A DNA stretch of 64,000 bases from Actinomycetota bacterium (GTDB lineage: Bacteria > Actinomycetota > Acidimicrobiia > Acidimicrobiales > AC-14): NCBI GenBank assembly GCA_005888325.1, contig VAWU01000013.1, positions 94,628 through 158,627 on the forward strand, given 5' to 3'. Under the pieces are notes generated by a model. It did not search any database, was not told where the DNA came from, and was given only the letters and a program-made list of their open reading frames with translations. A program made the translations under genes and the position numbers. Shown in pieces: positions 48,313-64,000 of this stretch (position 1 is its first letter; the number at the start of each line of letters is the position of its first letter).

Positions 48313-48685
48313 GCGCGTGCTCTCGTGCGCCGACGTCGCCGACGCCCTGCCTGGGATCGTCGACGGCTCGGGGTCGGCCGACCTTGCCCTGCGCCGGCAC
48401 GTCGAGGGTTGCCTGCGTTGCCAGGCCGAGCTGGTCCAGCACCGCCGGCTGCTGAAGACGCTGCACCACCTGCGCACCGAGGTGCTCGAGCCCGCGCCGG
48501 GTCTGCTCACCGAGATCCTGGCCAACCTCGAGGCCGCGGGGGAGCGGGGCGCGGTGCGCTCGCTGCTGAGCGGCCGGCGGGGCGCGTATCTCGGCGGGTT
48601 GGCGGCCGCGACTGCGGCAGGCGCGGCGGCCGGAGCCATCGTGCTCGCCAACCGTGCCCGCAAGCGCGTTCGCCTCGCGAGCTAG
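48302..48685 (+). CDS. Zinc-binding membrane anti-sigma factor
   Basis: 127 residues from GTG 48302, overlapping the sigma gene by 11 bases. The ZAS-type motif RRHVEGCLRCQAEL (H-x3-C-x2-C) lies near residues 32-45. One membrane helix follows near residues 95-118 (AYLGGLAAATAAGAAAGAIV), with a short basic tail. The anti-sigma domain is cytoplasmic. The immediate coupling to the ECF gene fixes its partner. Confidence 0.85.
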   Translation: MRSERVLSCADVADALPGIVDGSGSADLALRRHVEGCLRCQAELVQHRRLLKTLHHLRTEVLEPAPGLLTEILANLEAAGERGAVRSLLSGRRGAYLGGLAAATAAGAAAGAIVLANRARKRVRLAS

Positions 48686-48761
48686 CGCGCTGCATTTCAG
48701 GGAAACCGTGCAGGGTCGTGCCCTCGGCGCCTCGGCTATCCTCGGTGCGGACTACCCCCGA

Positions 48762-48835
48762 AGGGCAGTAGCTCAATTTGGCAGAGCACCGGTCTCCAAA
48801 ACCGGCGGTTGGGGGTTCGAGTCCCTCCTGCCCTG
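48762..48835 (+). tRNA. tRNA-Trp (CCA)
   Basis: Acceptor AGGGCAG pairs with CTGCCCT, discriminator G. Anticodon stem CCGGT/ACCGG with anticodon CCA at 48796-48798. TATCCT at 48737-48742 is a plausible -10. It precedes secE, the usual actinobacterial arrangement. Confidence 0.95.
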
Positions 48836-48908
48836 CTTGCTCCCGCCGACGTGGCGGCGAACCGAGGTGCGGCGAACGTGGTGAACGTGAGGTGGCGGTG
48901 ATCTTCGG

Positions 48909-49211
48909 ATGGCAATGAACCGACAGACCAAGCGCATGATGCAGCGCCAGGGTCAGCTCGCGCCCGACGGCACCCCCGCGCGCCGCGCTCCTCAGCCCCG
49001 CCCCGCGCCCCGTCCGGTCAAGGAGCGCACCGGTCCGGGCGAGTACGCCCGCCAGGTGCGCGCCGAGCTGCGCAAGGTCGCATGGCCGACCCGCGCGGAG
49101 GTCATCAACTACTCGATCATCGTGCTCGTGGCGCTGCTCGTGCTGATGGCGCTGATCTTCGGGCTCGACTACGTGTTCGGCAAGGCTGTCTTCTTCCTCT
49201 TCAAGACATGA
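48909..49211 (+). CDS. secE: Preprotein translocase subunit SecE
   Basis: A 100-residue protein with one C-terminal membrane helix ([20 protein letters not shown]). The conserved SecE motif is [13 protein letters not shown]. The N-terminal 45 residues are basic and Pro-rich. ATG 48909, or 48915 two codons on. It overlaps nusG by four bases. Confidence 0.94.
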   Translation: MAMNRQTKRMMQRQGQLAPDGTPARRAPQPRPAPRPVKERTGPGEYARQVRAELRKVAWPTRAEVINYSIIVLVALLVLMALIFGLDYVFGKAVFFLFKT

Positions 49212-50023
49212 CCGACCTCACCGACGACGGCGACGACCGCGACGAGCAGGCGCTCGAGGACGACGATCCCGTGAACGACGTCACAGACACCCCCGACATC
49301 GCCAGCGTCCTGTCGCCCGCCGCTCCCGACGGCGCCGCGCCCGACGGCGCCGGCACGTCTGACGACGACGCCGAGGCCGTGTCCGGCGGCGACATCGTCA
49401 TCACCGAGGACGAGCTCCTCGGAGGCAGTGCCGACGACTACGAGGACGTCGACGAGGAGCCGGTCCGCGAGAGCCCCTACGACCGTCCCGGCAGCTGGTA
49501 CGTCGTGCACACCTACGCGGGCTACGAGAACAAGGTGAAGTCCAACCTCGAGAGCCGCATCAACTCGATGGACATGGAGGACCGCATCTTCGAATGCGTG
49601 ATCCCCATGGAGGACGTGATCGAGTTCAAGAGCGGCAAGAAGGTCGTCGTGCCGAAGAAGGTCTTCCCGGGCTACCTGCTGGTGCGCTGCGACCTCGACG
49701 ACGACTCGTGGCGCGTCGTCCGCAACACGCCCGGGGTGACCGGGTTCGTGGGCGCCGGCTCCAAGCCGACGCCGCTCACCCGCACCGATGTCGAGACGTT
49801 CCTCGGCGTCAAGGAAGAGGGCCCCGAGACCACCAAGCGCACCCGGCCCCGGCTCGAGTACGAGGTGGGCGAGAGCGTGCGCGTGCGTGAGGGGCCCTTC
49901 GCCGACTTCTCGGGCCAGATCGCCGAGATCAACGAAGACCAGCTGAAGCTCAAGGTGCTCGTCAACATCTTCGGGCGCGAGACTCCCGTCGAGCTCGAGT
50001 TCAGCCAGGTCGCCAAGCTCTAG
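49208..50023 (+). CDS. nusG: Transcription termination/antitermination factor NusG
   Basis: A 271-residue protein. An acidic N-terminal extension of about 90 residues, rich in Asp and Glu, precedes the NGN domain ([20 protein letters not shown] and [16 protein letters not shown]). The KOW domain at the C-terminus reads [20 protein letters not shown]. Extensions of this kind are typical of actinobacterial NusG. ATG 49208 overlaps the secE stop. Confidence 0.96.
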   Translation: MTDLTDDGDDRDEQALEDDDPVNDVTDTPDIASVLSPAAPDGAAPDGAGTSDDDAEAVSGGDIVITEDELLGGSADDYEDVDEEPVRESPYDRPGSWYVVHTYAGYENKVKSNLESRINSMDMEDRIFECVIPMEDVIEFKSGKKVVVPKKVFPGYLLVRCDLDDDSWRVVRNTPGVTGFVGAGSKPTPLTRTDVETFLGVKEEGPETTKRTRPRLEYEVGESVRVREGPFADFSGQIAEINEDQLKLKVLVNIFGRETPVELEFSQVAKL

Positions 50024-50055
50024 TCCCTTTTCCAAAACGGAAGGAACCGCCGTCC

Positions 50056-50481
50056 ATGGCGAAGAAGCGCGTCGCCGCCATCGTGAAGATCCAGATCCCC
50101 GCCGGCGCGGCGACGCCGGCCCCGCCCGTGGGCACCGCGCTCGGGCCCCACGGCGTGAACATCATGGACTTCTGCAAGATGTACAACGCCCAGACCGAGA
50201 GCCAGCGGGGCACGGTCGTCCCCGCCGAGATCACGATCTTCGAGGACCGGTCGTTCACCTTCATCACCAAGACACCGCCAACACCGGTGCTGCTGCGTGC
50301 CGCAGCCGGCATCGACAAAGGCGCACAGACGACGGGCCGCGAGATCGTCGCCACGATCTCCGACGCGCAGCTGACCGAGATCGCGCAGACGAAGATGCCC
50401 GACCTCAACGCCAACGACCTCGAGGCGGCCAAGAAGCAGGTGGCGGGAACCGCCCGCTCGATGGGGATCAAGGTGGGCTGA
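50056..50481 (+). CDS. rplK: Ribosomal protein L11
   Basis: 141 residues. It carries [20 protein letters not shown] and [12 protein letters not shown], and the rRNA-binding C-terminal domain ends [22 protein letters not shown] precedes ATG 50056. The gene is two bases from rplA and forms the L11-L1 operon. Confidence 0.97.
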   Translation: MAKKRVAAIVKIQIPAGAATPAPPVGTALGPHGVNIMDFCKMYNAQTESQRGTVVPAEITIFEDRSFTFITKTPPTPVLLRAAAGIDKGAQTTGREIVATISDAQLTEIAQTKMPDLNANDLEAAKKQVAGTARSMGIKVG

Positions 50482-50482
50482 C

Positions 50483-51199
50483 GTGGCCCAGGGAAAGAGG
50501 TACACCGACGCCGTGCGGCACTTCGACCTCCAGCAGGAGCACACGCCGGCCGAGGCCGTCGACCTGGTGAAGAGCGTGGCCGCGGCGAAGTTCGACGAGA
50601 CCGTCGAGTTGGCCGTGCGCCTCGGGGTCGATCCCCGCAAGGCGGACCAGATCGTGCGGGGCACGGTCGGGCTGCCGGCCGGCACGGGCAAGGCGGTGCG
50701 GGTCGCGGTGTTCGCGGCCGGTCCCGCCGCGGCCGAGGCGCGCGACGCGGGTGCCGACATCGTGGGCGCCGACGACCTGGTCGAGAAGGTGCAGGGCGGC
50801 TTCCTCGACTTCGACGTGGCCATCGCCACCCCCGACCTCATGGCCCAGGTCGGCAAGCTCGGGCGGGTGCTCGGGCCGCGGGGCCTCATGCCCAACCCGA
50901 AGACGGGCACGGTCACCCCCGAGGTGGGCCGCGCGGTCGGCGAGTTCAAGGGTGGTCGGGTCGAGTACCGCACCGACCGGTACGGAAACATCCACACACC
51001 AATCGGCAAGGTGAGCTTCGACCGCGCCGCGCTGCTCGAGAACTTCCGAGCCGTTCTCGACGAGCTGCAGCGGGCCAAGCCCCCGGCGGCCAAGGGCCGC
51101 TACATCCGGGGCATCACCCTGTCGTCCACCATGGGCCCGGGGGTCAAGGTCGACCCCACCCGGCTGCGCAATCTCGAGGAAGAGGCGGCGAGCGCGTAG
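50483..51199 (+). CDS. rplA: Ribosomal protein L1
   Basis: 238 residues from GTG 50483. The L1 signature is [20 protein letters not shown]. It binds 23S rRNA at the L1 stalk and in known cases represses its own operon. Followed by a 177-base leader before rplJ. Confidence 0.97.
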   Translation: MAQGKRYTDAVRHFDLQQEHTPAEAVDLVKSVAAAKFDETVELAVRLGVDPRKADQIVRGTVGLPAGTGKAVRVAVFAAGPAAAEARDAGADIVGADDLVEKVQGGFLDFDVAIATPDLMAQVGKLGRVLGPRGLMPNPKTGTVTPEVGRAVGEFKGGRVEYRTDRYGNIHTPIGKVSFDRAALLENFRAVLDELQRAKPPAAKGRYIRGITLSSTMGPGVKVDPTRLRNLEEEAASA

Positions 51200-51318
51200 T
51201 AGCGTCACCCTTCGCAACTTCAACCCAAAACTTCATCTGCGCCGCAGACATCCGGTGCGCCGTGAGCGCATAAAGGGGCCTCTCCGAGCCCCGCCCGACG
51301 AGGCGAGCTCCCGAGCCC

Positions 51319-51352
51319 CGGGCGTTCGCGCGTGAGCTGCGAGCGCCCGTTT
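51319..51352 (+). promoter_or_regulatory. Stem-loop in the rplJ leader
   Basis: CGGGCGTTCG (51319-51328) pairs with CGAGCGCCCG (51340-51349) over 10 bases with one G-U, an 11-base loop, then TTT. It lies 25 bases before rplJ. It may be an attenuator or part of the L10-L12 autoregulatory leader; the T-tract is too short for a strong terminator. Confidence 0.5.
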
Positions 51353-51376
51353 CGCTGTTCAGGAGCAAACCTAGGC

Positions 51377-52084
51377 ATGGACGATCCGAGGCCGGAGAAG
51401 GTGGCTGTCGTCGACGAGGTGCGCGAGCGCCTCTCGTCGGCGAACGCGGCGCTGCTGACCGAGTACCGCGGCCTCGGCGTCGGCGAGCTGGCCCGACTGC
51501 GCCGCTCGCTGCGGGAGGCGGGCGGCGAGTACAAGATCTACAAGAACACGCTCGTGCGCTTCGCGGTGCGCGAGCTCGGCCTGGACGGGTTGGAGACCCT
51601 GCTCGTCGGGCCGACGGCCATCACCTTCGTCGAGACGGATGCCGCCAGCGTGGCCAAGGCACTGCGCGACTTCGCCCGGACCAACCCCAACCTGGTGGTC
51701 AAGGGCGGCCTCCTGGGCGCCAAGGTGCTCTCGGCCGCCGACGCGGGGGCGCTGGCCGAGTTGCCGTCGCGCGACCTGCTCCTGGCGCAGCTGGCCGGGG
51801 CCGTCGCCGCGCCGCTGCAGACGTTCGCCGGCCTCCTGCAGGCCCTGCCCCGCAACCTGGCCTACGGCCTGCAGGCCCTGATCGACAAGCAGGGCGGCGT
51901 GCCCGAGGCACCCGCCCCCGAGGCACCCGCCCCCGAGCCAACCGAACAGCTCGAGGGAGCCGAACAACTCGAGGCTGCCGCGCCCGAGGCGGCCGCAGAC
52001 GTGGCCGACGAGGCCCCGACGTCCGACGCCGGCGAATCGCCGGTCGACACCGAACCCGCACCCGAGCCCCAGGAGGACCAGTGA
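51377..52084 (+). CDS. rplJ: Ribosomal protein L10 with long C-terminal extension
   Basis: 235 residues. The body is normal L10 ([33 protein letters not shown]). After residue 175 a 60-residue acidic Pro/Ala/Glu tail follows, with EAPAP repeats and [17 protein letters not shown]. The final helix that binds L7/L12 dimers ([20 protein letters not shown]) comes before the tail. ATG 51377 was chosen because it begins [15 protein letters not shown], as usual. Confidence 0.95.
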   Translation: MDDPRPEKVAVVDEVRERLSSANAALLTEYRGLGVGELARLRRSLREAGGEYKIYKNTLVRFAVRELGLDGLETLLVGPTAITFVETDAASVAKALRDFARTNPNLVVKGGLLGAKVLSAADAGALAELPSRDLLLAQLAGAVAAPLQTFAGLLQALPRNLAYGLQALIDKQGGVPEAPAPEAPAPEPTEQLEGAEQLEAAAPEAAADVADEAPTSDAGESPVDTEPAPEPQEDQ

Positions 52085-52086
52085 CC

Positions 52087-52473
52087 ATGGCCACCAAGGA
52101 AGAGATCCTCGACGCCATCGCCGGCATGACCGTGCTCGAGCTGAGCGAGCTGCTCAAGGACTTCGAGGAGAAGTTCGGGGTGACCGCGGCGGCGCCGGTG
52201 GCGGCCGCCCCCGCCGGGGGAGCCGCGGGCGGCGGCGCCCCCGCCGAGGAGGTCGAGGAGCAGGACGAGTTCGACGTCATCCTGTCCGCCGCGGGCGACA
52301 AGAAGATCCAGGTCATCAAGGAGGTGCGGGCCCTCACCAGCCTGGGCCTGAAGGAGGCGAAGGACCTCATCGACGCGGCCCCCAAGCCCGTCCTCGAGAG
52401 GGTGTCCAAGGAGGACGCCGAGAAGGCCAAGGCGCAGTTGGAAGGCGCGGGTGCCACCGTCGAGCTCAAGTAG
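52087..52473 (+). CDS. rplL: Ribosomal protein L7/L12
   Basis: 128 residues from ATG 52087. GTG 52081, overlapping the rplJ stop and closer to AGGAGG, would add two residues and cannot be excluded. The dimerisation domain is [20 protein letters not shown]. The hinge is Ala/Gly-rich, and the factor-binding domain is [20 protein letters not shown] and [14 protein letters not shown]. Confidence 0.96.
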   Translation: MATKEEILDAIAGMTVLELSELLKDFEEKFGVTAAAPVAAAPAGGAAGGGAPAEEVEEQDEFDVILSAAGDKKIQVIKEVRALTSLGLKEAKDLIDAAPKPVLERVSKEDAEKAKAQLEGAGATVELK

Positions 52474-52478
52474 GACCC

Positions 52479-52507
52479 TTGACCGATCGGGGCGATTGGC
52501 TTACCCT
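52479..52507 (+). promoter_or_regulatory. Candidate rpoB promoter P1
   Basis: TTGACC (52479-52484), 17 bases, TACCCT (52502-52507). The best sigma-A-like match in the rplL-rpoB gap, about 155 bases before the rpoB start. Confidence 0.5.
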
Positions 52508-52532
52508 CCCTTCAGCCGATCTCCGGGATGGG

Positions 52533-52562
52533 TTGCCTTTCTGCGCACCCACCCGCTAGGCT
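52533..52562 (+). promoter_or_regulatory. Candidate rpoB promoter P2
   Basis: TTGCCT (52533-52538), 18 bases, TAGGCT (52557-52562), tandem to P1 and about 100 bases before rpoB. Paired promoters before rpoB are known in other actinobacteria. Confidence 0.45.
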
Positions 52563-52661
52563 GTCGGGTTGCCGTGCCCGTCCGCGTCCTGCCTTTGATC
52601 CATCTGGCTTGACTCCGCGCGCACCCGCAGCAACTCGGTCCCGTTTCGAGGAGTGACGCTC

Positions 52662-56360
<3,699 letters not shown>

Positions 56361-56426
56361 GTTGCGTGTCGGTTCCGCTCCCGCCCCCGGTGCTGCGGGG
56401 CCTGTCCCTCAGGGTCCCTCCCGAAT

Positions 56427-56454
56427 GGGTCCCTCCCCGCTGACGCGGGGACCC
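56427..56454 (+). promoter_or_regulatory. GC hairpin between rpoB and rpoC
   Basis: CCCCGC/GCGGGG with TGAC loop, extended by GGGT/ACCC across a 4-base bulge. It lies in a 195-base spacer full of GGGTCCC and GGGCCC words. No T-tract follows, so a processing site or RNA stabiliser is as likely as an attenuator. Confidence 0.4.
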
Positions 56455-56555
56455 CTCCCATCCGGGGCCCTCCCTACGGGCCACCCGCAGCACGTCGCTG
56501 CGCTCGGTGCAACCCCCACCCGGCTCGTTCGTTTTGTTTGTGGAGAGAGGTAAAC

Positions 56556-60548
<3,993 letters not shown>

Positions 60549-60592
60549 TGCGGATTATCATTCGCCGTCCTGCCCGCCGCGAGAGGTAGACG

Positions 60593-60964
60593 GTGCCCAC
60601 CATCCAGCAGCTGGTCCGGAAGGGTCGAGAGTCGAAGTCGGAGAAGACGAAGACGCCGGCCCTGAAGGGCGCGCCGCAACGCCGGGGCGTGTGCACGCGC
60701 GTGTACACCACCACGCCGAAGAAGCCGAACTCGGCGTTGCGCAAGGTGGCGCGCGTGCGGCTCACCAGCGGCATCGAGGTGACCGCCTACATCCCGGGCG
60801 TGGGCCACAACCTGCAGGAGCACTCGATCGTGCTCGTCCGCGGCGGCCGTGTGAAGGACCTCCCGGGCGTGCGCTACAAGATCATCCGCGGCACCCTCGA
60901 CACGTCGGGCGTCCGCGACCGCAAGCAGGCGCGCAGCCGCTACGGCGCCAAGCGGGACGGCTAG
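60593..60964 (+). CDS. rpsL: Ribosomal protein S12
   Basis: 123 residues from GTG 60593. The decoding-site segments [18 protein letters not shown] and [15 protein letters not shown] are wild-type at the lysines linked to streptomycin resistance. Opens the str operon rpsL-rpsG-fusA-tuf. Four bases before rpsG. Confidence 0.97.
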   Translation: MPTIQQLVRKGRESKSEKTKTPALKGAPQRRGVCTRVYTTTPKKPNSALRKVARVRLTSGIEVTAYIPGVGHNLQEHSIVLVRGGRVKDLPGVRYKIIRGTLDTSGVRDRKQARSRYGAKRDG

Positions 60965-60967
60965 CCG

Positions 60968-61438
60968 ATGCCGAGGAAAGGTCCCGCCCCGCGTCGCGAG
61001 CTCATGCCCGACCCCATCTACCGGTCGGTGCTCGTGACGCAGATCGTCAACAAGGTGCTCGTGCGCGGCAAGCGGTCGGTGGCCGAGCGCATCGTCTACG
61101 ACGCGCTCGAGATCATCAAGGACAAGACCGGCTCCGAGCCCACCGCCACCCTGAAGCGGGGCATCGAGAACGTGAAGCCCCAACTCGAGGTGAAGAGCCG
61201 TCGCGTCGGCGGCGCGACCTATCAGGTCCCGGTTGAGGTTCGGCCCCGCCGGGCCAACACGCTCGCCATCCGCTGGGTCGTGGGTTACTCGCGCCAGCGG
61301 CGGGAGAAGACCATGGCCGGGCGCCTCGCCAACGAGCTGATGGACGCCTCGAACGGCATCGGCTCCGCGGTCAAGCGCCGGGAAGACATGCACAAGATGG
61401 CTGAGAGCAACAAGGCGTTCGCCCACTACCGCTGGTAG
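60968..61438 (+). CDS. rpsG: Ribosomal protein S7
   Basis: 156 residues. Begins [20 protein letters not shown] and ends [13 protein letters not shown], the standard form. Nucleates 30S head assembly. A strong hairpin follows 20 bases after the stop. Confidence 0.97.
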   Translation: MPRKGPAPRRELMPDPIYRSVLVTQIVNKVLVRGKRSVAERIVYDALEIIKDKTGSEPTATLKRGIENVKPQLEVKSRRVGGATYQVPVEVRPRRANTLAIRWVVGYSRQRREKTMAGRLANELMDASNGIGSAVKRREDMHKMAESNKAFAHYRW

Positions 61439-61458
61439 TCCCGTACCCTTGTTGGGTG

Positions 61459-61484
61459 GCAGCCGGGCGCCCTCGCCCGGCTGC
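61459..61484 (+). terminator. Strong hairpin between rpsG and fusA
   Basis: GCAGCCGGGC (61459-61468) pairs perfectly with GCCCGGCTGC (61475-61484) around a 6-base loop. No T-run follows directly; GTTTCCC comes about 16 bases later. It may terminate part of the transcripts or stabilise the rpsL-rpsG 3' end. Confidence 0.5.
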
Positions 61485-61542
61485 GCGTCTGCGTGCGCCC
61501 GTTTCCCTTCCCCGTCTGAACGCAACCCTCTGAGAGCAGATC

Positions 61543-63639
<2,097 letters not shown>

Positions 63640-63664
63640 CGCAAGGGCACCCCTCGCTGGGAAC

Positions 63665-63722
63665 CTGCCGCCCGGGGAGATGACAACAGACGACACGGCG
63701 CCGGTGGGGCAGGGGCCCCACC
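63665..63722 (+). repeat. 58-bp block shared by both tuf leaders, copy 2
   Basis: Identical to 46140-46197. It starts 25 bases after the fusA stop and ends in the first hairpin of this leader. Confidence 0.9.
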
Positions 63723-63792
63723 GGAACAGAGACGGCCCGGCACGGGGCAGGGGCCCCGTGCTTCGGGAGGAGGGCGGGGTTGGGGCCCCGCC
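63703..63792 (+). promoter_or_regulatory. Three GC hairpins in the leader of tuf copy 2
   Basis: GGTGGGGC/GCCCCACC (63703-63722, AGGG loop), GCACGGGGC/GCCCCGTGC (63740-63761, AGGG loop) and GGCGGGG/CCCCGCC (63773-63792). The same loop recurs with different stem ends, which suggests selection for structure. No T-tract. Confidence 0.6.
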
Positions 63793-63813
63793 CGGGAAAG
63801 GAACACAGAAAAC

Positions 63814-64000
63814 ATGGCGAAGCAGAAGTTCGAGCGCACCAAGACCCACGTCAACGTGGGGACGATGGGCCACATCGACCACGGCAAGACCACCCTCACC
63901 GCGGCCATCACCAAGGTGCTGCACGACCGGAACCCCAGCGTGGCCTTCACCGCCTTCGACCAGATCGACAAGGCGCCGGAGGAGAAGCAGCGGGGCATCA
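63814..64000 (+). CDS. tuf: Elongation factor Tu, copy 2, cut by the window end
   Basis: The first 62 codons are present. All 187 bases are identical to copy 1 (46243-46429), including synonymous sites. GGGAAAGGA lies before ATG 63814. Its place after fusA is the ancestral str-operon position, so copy 1 is probably the duplicate. Gene conversion or recent duplication explains the identity. Confidence 0.96.
   Translation, partial: MAKQKFERTKTHVNVGTMGHIDHGKTTLTAAITKVLHDRNPSVAFTAFDQIDKAPEEKQRGI

Noticed and set aside
61459..61484. Classical intrinsic terminator between rpsG and fusA
   Set aside because: The stem is strong but a T-run does not follow; I kept it as a hairpin of uncertain function instead of a certain terminator.

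Overview
This is a high-GC (roughly 68-70 percent) bacterial chromosome segment. GTG and TTG starts are frequent, four-base stop/start overlaps are common, and the tRNAs do not encode CCA. The acidic NusG N-terminus, the zinc-binding anti-sigma factor and the gene content fit an actinobacterium. Class Acidimicrobiia or a nearby deep branch is my best guess; this is an inference from gene content, not a database result.

Region 1 (1-22.7 kb): a partial geranylgeranyl reductase and a membrane cytochrome c face left. Facing right is a quinol:cytochrome c oxidoreductase operon with a split, cytochrome b6/subunit IV-like cytochrome b, a Rieske protein, a diheme cytochrome c, a dicluster ferredoxin and two small membrane proteins. 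It runs by start/stop overlap straight into a complete 14-subunit complex I operon, nuoA-N. The nuoC/nuoD junction carries three tandem copies, and the nuoF/nuoG junction one copy, of a short repeat that encodes translationally coupled mini-ORFs.

Region 2 (22.7-34.1 kb): a second complex I operon, nuoABCDHIJKLMN, starts from its own apparently leaderless promoter. It lacks the NADH-oxidising nuoEFG module. A MidA/NDUFAF7-type methyltransferase gene follows directly and seems to carry a one-base frameshift near its start. CRP-type palindromes (TGTGA-N6-TCAC) lie at the head of both respiratory operons.

Region 3 (34.1-45.8 kb): mixed genes. These are a large polytopic membrane protein, a zinc alcohol dehydrogenase, acetyl-CoA synthetase, a HAD-like protein, HtpX, YajQ, tRNA-Tyr, an amidohydrolase, a MOSC protein, a GNAT acetyltransferase and a membrane-spanning SMC-like ATPase with a degenerate P-loop.

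Region 4 (45.8-64 kb): core information processing. The order is tRNA-Thr, tRNA-Met, tuf, rpmG, an ECF sigma/anti-sigma pair, tRNA-Trp, secE-nusG-rplK-rplA, rplJ-rplL, rpoB-rpoC, rpsL-rpsG-fusA, then a second tuf cut by the window end. RpoB and RpoC each carry an unusual Asn-Gly-rich insertion. The two tuf genes share an identical leader block.

Taken together, the left half encodes much of an electron transport chain (two complex I forms, a b6f-like complex and c cytochromes). The right half encodes transcription and translation machinery.
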